Assembly (NCBI GenBank): GCA_023436425.1
Contig: JAEZJD010000075.1
Span: 1 to 8,167 of the forward strand
DNA length: 8,167 bases
Direction: 5' to 3'
Origin: Bacteroidota bacterium
GTDB lineage: Bacteria > Bacteroidota > Bacteroidia > Chitinophagales > Chitinophagaceae
Below are positions 5,753 to 8,167 of the stretch, one piece after another (position 1 is the first letter of the stretch; every line of letters begins with the position of its first letter). Position numbers and translations under genes: made by a program. The notes under the pieces are model-generated. The model ran no database searches. It was given only the letters and a program-made list of their open reading frames with translations, and was not told the origin of the DNA.

Positions 5753-6811
5753 TTGCACTCAGTAGGACGAGAAGAGAAGAGAAAAAACTTGCGGTTGCAA
5801 AGGGTGATTGCCATTGCGTCATCGGTGCTTCTCATTGCAAAATTTGGTGCTTATTACATCACGAACTCTGTTTCGATTTTGACCGATGCACTGGAAAGCA
5901 TTGTAAATTTAGTGGCGGGTTTTATTGGATTGTATAGTTTGTACGTAGCAGCAAAGCCGCGGGATATAGATCATCCGTACGGGCATGGAAAAGCAGAATT
6001 TGTTTCCGCCGCAGTGGAAGGAACACTCGTGCTGTCGGCGGGCATACTGATTATTTATAGTGCCGCCAGGCATCTTATAAGCCCCGAACCGATACATGAA
6101 CTTGATATTGGTATTTACCTTGTCTCTGCAACGGCAGTAATCAACTGGGTACTTGGAGCATTTTCCCTAAGGTTAGGAAAGAAAAACAATTCTCTTGCTC
6201 TGATTGCTAGTGGCAAGCATTTGCAAACAGACACCTACTCCACAATAGCAATTGTAGCCGGGTTGATTCTGATTAGTCTGACGCAGCTAATTTGGATTGA
6301 TTCGGTTGTAGCCATCCTATTCGGATTATTCATCATTTACACCGGCTATAAAATTGTGCGCACCTCACTTGCGGGTATTATGGACGAAGCAGATATGACA
6401 CTGCTGGAAGAGATGATTGACATACTGAATAAAAACCGGCAGGAGAACTGGGTCGATCTTCACAATCTGCGGGTTATAAAATATGGCGATGTGTTGCATG
6501 TTGACTGTCACTTAACGGTTCCATGGTATCTGAATGTGCACCAGGCACATGCCGAAATCGATGAACTGGCAAAGCTTATCAGGAAAAGGTTCGGTGAATC
6601 GCTGGAGCTTTTTGTGCACAATGATGGCTGCTTATATTTTCAGTGTCACATCTGCAAAAAAACCGATTGTCCGGTGCGACAACATCCATTTAAAAATACA
6701 GTAGAATGGACAATGGACAATGTGTTGCAAAATGAAAAACAGGGGTTGGACGATTTAGAAGAACAAGACGACGCTTCGCAAAACGCTTTGAAAAGTGCCA
6801 GCGAAACTTAA
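5753..6811 (+). CDS. Cation diffusion facilitator (CDF) family divalent metal transporter
   Basis: CDF proteins export Zn2+, Fe2+, Mn2+ or similar ions from the cytoplasm by proton antiport. The 352-residue protein has six membrane segments (about 17-36, 42-65, 84-105, 117-139, 162-180, 183-201) and a cytoplasmic C-terminal domain (about 206-290). Family marks are SVSILTDALESIVN in TM2 (39-52), HPYGHGKAE after it (74-82) and HLQTD in TM5 (156-160). His156 and Asp160 are the TM5 half of the metal site. The TM2 half reads Glu48/Asn52 instead of the common Asp/His-xxx-Asp. After the domain comes a Cys-rich tail, CLYFQCHICKKTDC (293-306), then an acidic end. There is no ATG before residue 210, so TTG at 5753 is taken as start; only ATA and CTG codons lie upstream before a stop at 5741. 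It begins 39 bases after the SOD gene and is probably co-transcribed. The substrate cannot be stated. Confidence 0.92.
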   Translation: MHSVGREEKRKNLRLQRVIAIASSVLLIAKFGAYYITNSVSILTDALESIVNLVAGFIGLYSLYVAAKPRDIDHPYGHGKAEFVSAAVEGTLVLSAGILIIYSAARHLISPEPIHELDIGIYLVSATAVINWVLGAFSLRLGKKNNSLALIASGKHLQTDTYSTIAIVAGLILISLTQLIWIDSVVAILFGLFIIYTGYKIVRTSLAGIMDEADMTLLEEMIDILNKNRQENWVDLHNLRVIKYGDVLHVDCHLTVPWYLNVHQAHAEIDELAKLIRKRFGESLELFVHNDGCLYFQCHICKKTDCPVRQHPFKNTVEWTMDNVLQNEKQGLDDLEEQDDASQNALKSASET

Positions 6812-6842
6812 TTGGCTGATTAATTAAAAAAATAGATCGTAT

Positions 6843-7229
6843 ATGAAAACGACAACAACCTGGAAGAGCGGACAAGCCTACGACTCTTTCAAAGATGGAG
6901 CAAAGATTGAAATAGACGCACAAAATGGGTTCAATCCAAAGGCACTTTTACTTACCGGACTGGCTGCATGCAGTGGTATCGACGTAGTGGAGATTCTGGA
7001 AAAAATGCGCGTGCCGTTTTCGGATTTAGCGATAGACGCGGAGACAGAGCAAACCGATACCATTCCAAAAGTTTTTAAAACCATTCATCTGACTTATCGT
7101 GTTAAAACTGATGATGAGAACAGAGACAAAGTGAAGAAGGCTATAGATTTGTCGCTGGAAAAATATTGCGGTGTTGCTTTTATGTTGCAAAAGCATTCTG
7201 ATATCCAATATGAACTTGTAATCAATTAA
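6843..7229 (+). CDS. OsmC/Ohr-family protein (YhfA-like)
   Basis: OsmC/Ohr proteins are small cytoplasmic thiol peroxidases that reduce organic hydroperoxides or act on related reactive species. The 128-residue protein keeps the two diagnostic cysteines: Cys43 in GLAACSGIDVVEIL (39-52), at the start of the central helix, and Cys109 in LEKYCGVAFML (105-115). The intervening VFKTIHLTYRV (77-87) matches the beta-strand seen in the family. The N-terminus is short relative to Ohr (about 140 residues), which fits the YhfA/OsmC-like subgroup. The reactive Arg and Glu of true Ohr enzymes could not be placed with certainty, so peroxidase activity is likely but not assured. The ATG start is preceded by an AT-rich stretch without a Shine-Dalgarno sequence. 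It lies 31 bases after the CDF gene and 26 before the peroxiredoxin gene, in the same orientation. Confidence 0.9.
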   Translation: MKTTTTWKSGQAYDSFKDGAKIEIDAQNGFNPKALLLTGLAACSGIDVVEILEKMRVPFSDLAIDAETEQTDTIPKVFKTIHLTYRVKTDDENRDKVKKAIDLSLEKYCGVAFMLQKHSDIQYELVIN

Positions 7230-7255
7230 ATTTTTCACACCAAAAACAATTTTTT

Positions 7256-7888
7256 ATGGGTTTACGACTTGGCGATACTGCTCCGAACTTTAGAGCGCAA
7301 ACCACCGAAGGAGAAATCGACTTTTATGAATACCTCGGCGATAGCTGGGGCGTTTTGTTTTCGCATCCTGCCGACTACACACCGGTTTGCACCACGGAAC
7401 TCGGCAGAACCGCATTGCTCAAAGAGGAGTTTGCAAAACGAAATGTGAAGGTTCTTGCTGTAAGCGTAGATCCTCTGGACAAACATTTTGGATGGAGAAA
7501 CGACATCAACGAAACCCAAAATTGCAATGTTGATTTCCCGATCATTGCCGATGAAAATCGTGAAGTGGCTACGCTTTACGATATGATTCATCCCAATGCA
7601 TCTGCAACAGCCACGGTTCGTTCATTGTTTGTTATCGGTCCTGATAAAACGATCAAATTGACCATTACCTACCCGGCATCTACCGGAAGAAATTTTCATG
7701 AAGTGCTGCGGGTGATTGATTCGCTACAACTAACGTCGAAATATAGTTTGGCCACACCAGCTAACTGGCAGCAGGGCGAAGATGCCATTGTGGTTCCAGC
7801 TGTTTCCACAGAAGATGCGATCAAGAAATTTCCGAAAGGAGTTAAAGTGGTGAAGCCGTATTTGCGCTACACTCCGGTGCCTGAATAG
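7256..7888 (+). CDS. Peroxiredoxin, 1-Cys Prx6 type
   Basis: This thiol peroxidase reduces hydrogen peroxide and organic hydroperoxides in the cytoplasm. The 210-residue protein has the Prx6 architecture: an N-terminal thioredoxin-fold domain with the active-site segment SHPADYTPVCTTELG (36-50) and peroxidatic Cys45. Thr42 and Arg122 (ATVRSLF) complete the catalytic set. The longer Prx6-type C-terminal domain follows (about 150-210), with NWQQGEDAIVVPAVS (170-184) and the KGVKVVKPYLRYTPVP ending. The only other cysteine is Cys90 in TQNCNVDFP. There is no resolving Cys in the C-terminal tail, so an external thiol is probably needed for recycling. Length matches the family (about 210-220). The ATG follows AT-rich sequence, 26 bases after osmC-like, and a hairpin terminator follows the stop. 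The product would dispose of peroxide. Confidence 0.96.
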   Translation: MGLRLGDTAPNFRAQTTEGEIDFYEYLGDSWGVLFSHPADYTPVCTTELGRTALLKEEFAKRNVKVLAVSVDPLDKHFGWRNDINETQNCNVDFPIIADENREVATLYDMIHPNASATATVRSLFVIGPDKTIKLTITYPASTGRNFHEVLRVIDSLQLTSKYSLATPANWQQGEDAIVVPAVSTEDAIKKFPKGVKVVKPYLRYTPVPE

Positions 7889-7922
7889 TGCGAATTAAAA
7901 AGTACATAAAACGTCATAACAG

Positions 7923-7954
7923 AATAAGAGTTTCTTCGAGGCTCTTATTTTTTT
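7923..7954 (+). terminator. Rho-independent terminator after the peroxiredoxin gene
   Basis: AATAAGAG (7923-7930) pairs with CTCTTATT (7942-7949). The intervening bases can extend the stem by four pairs, two of them G-T, leaving a 3-base loop at 7935-7937. Five more T (7950-7954) follow the stem. It begins about 35 bases after the peroxiredoxin stop and would end the SOD-CDF-OsmC-Prx transcript. The right arm and T tract overlap the last codons of the convergent pseudouridine synthase gene. On the minus strand the hairpin lacks a T tract, so termination there would be weaker. Confidence 0.8.
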
Positions 7955-8167
7955 GCTTGTTTCGAGAGTTGGTTAAGTGTAGCTCGTAAATCTTTCGGGA
8001 GCGGCGCTTCTAACTTGTAAGCTTCGCCTTTCAAACCGGTAAATTTCAATTGCGATGAATGCAACGCCAGCCGGTTCAATAATGGTCGTTCTTCTTCTTC
8101 CGATTTTGAGAGATTGTATCTTGTTTTGAGCTGCGATAAATAAACTGGTTTCCCATCACCATACAAT
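7945..8167 (-). CDS. RluA-family RNA pseudouridine synthase, C-terminal fragment
   Basis: Only the last 74 or so codons lie in the window; the gene enters from the right edge. The segment GKPVYLSQLK followed by a charged linker with EEEERPLLNRLALHSSQLKF, then KLEAPLPKDLRATLNQL, matches the end of RluA-type synthases. There the conserved R-LALHA-L-F core strand and the EAPLP-D motif close the catalytic domain. These enzymes isomerise uridine to pseudouridine in rRNA or tRNA. The catalytic Asp and HRLD motif lie outside the window, so the exact member (RluA, RluC, RluD or TruC type) cannot be told. The leftmost TTG at 8166-8164 is an internal Leu codon, not a start. The gene ends in Lys-Lys-stop encoded by the A/T run of the facing terminator. 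Confidence 0.85.
   Translation of the reverse strand, partial: LYGDGKPVYLSQLKTRYNLSKSEEEERPLLNRLALHSSQLKFTGLKGEAYKLEAPLPKDLRATLNQLSKQAKK

Noticed and set aside
6808..6827. TTAATT repeats forming a palindrome after the CDF stop
   Set aside because: The bases are all A/T, the following run is A rather than T, and the next gene starts close by; it is not a terminator or a recognisable operator.
8164..8166. TTG at 8166-8164 as a start of a 73-residue gene
   Set aside because: The product matches the C-terminal end of a much longer pseudouridine synthase, so the codon is internal and the gene continues past the window.
1..8167. Defence system, CRISPR, mobile element, tRNA or phage remnant anywhere in the window
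   Set aside because: No repeat array, transposase, integrase, tRNA-like fold or unusual gene island was seen; gene content is core metabolism and stress response.

Overview
The window looks like ordinary chromosomal DNA of a member of the Bacteroidota, probably Chitinophagales-like. This is inferred from four things. The primary sigma factor is short and lacks region 1.1. There is a small START-like protein of a type common in that phylum, and a single long LptF/LptG-type permease. Several genes have TAnnTTTG elements, the Bacteroidota -7 promoter motif, just upstream. No tRNA, rRNA, CRISPR array, insertion sequence or phage gene was seen.

Layout. Minus strand, 1-2265: ffh (SRP GTPase, cut at its C-terminus by the window edge) and upstream of it rpoD, separated by a strong minus-strand terminator and a probable separate ffh promoter. 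A 274-base divergent intergenic region follows (2266-2539). Then comes a plus-strand START-like gene, whose end overlaps by 24 bases a convergent minus-strand gene of unknown function (2897-3490). Only 15 bases beyond the start of that gene, an LptF/LptG-family permease begins on the plus strand.

From 4967 to 7888 four plus-strand genes lie close together: a Mn/Fe superoxide dismutase with a twin-arginine lipoprotein signal, a cation diffusion facilitator, an OsmC-family protein and a 1-Cys (Prx6-type) peroxiredoxin. Together they suggest a small oxidative-stress and metal-handling block: superoxide is removed on the exported side, divalent metals are effluxed, and peroxides are reduced in the cytoplasm. 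A hairpin terminator closes the block. It overlaps the end of a convergent RluA-type pseudouridine synthase gene that runs off the right edge.

I found no convincing new multi-gene system. The points most worth a second look are the exported lipidated SOD and its gene neighbourhood, the uncharacterised gene squeezed between two oppositely oriented neighbours, the Cys-rich tail and altered metal site of the CDF transporter, the insertion in the permease, and several sites where regulatory signals overlap coding sequence.
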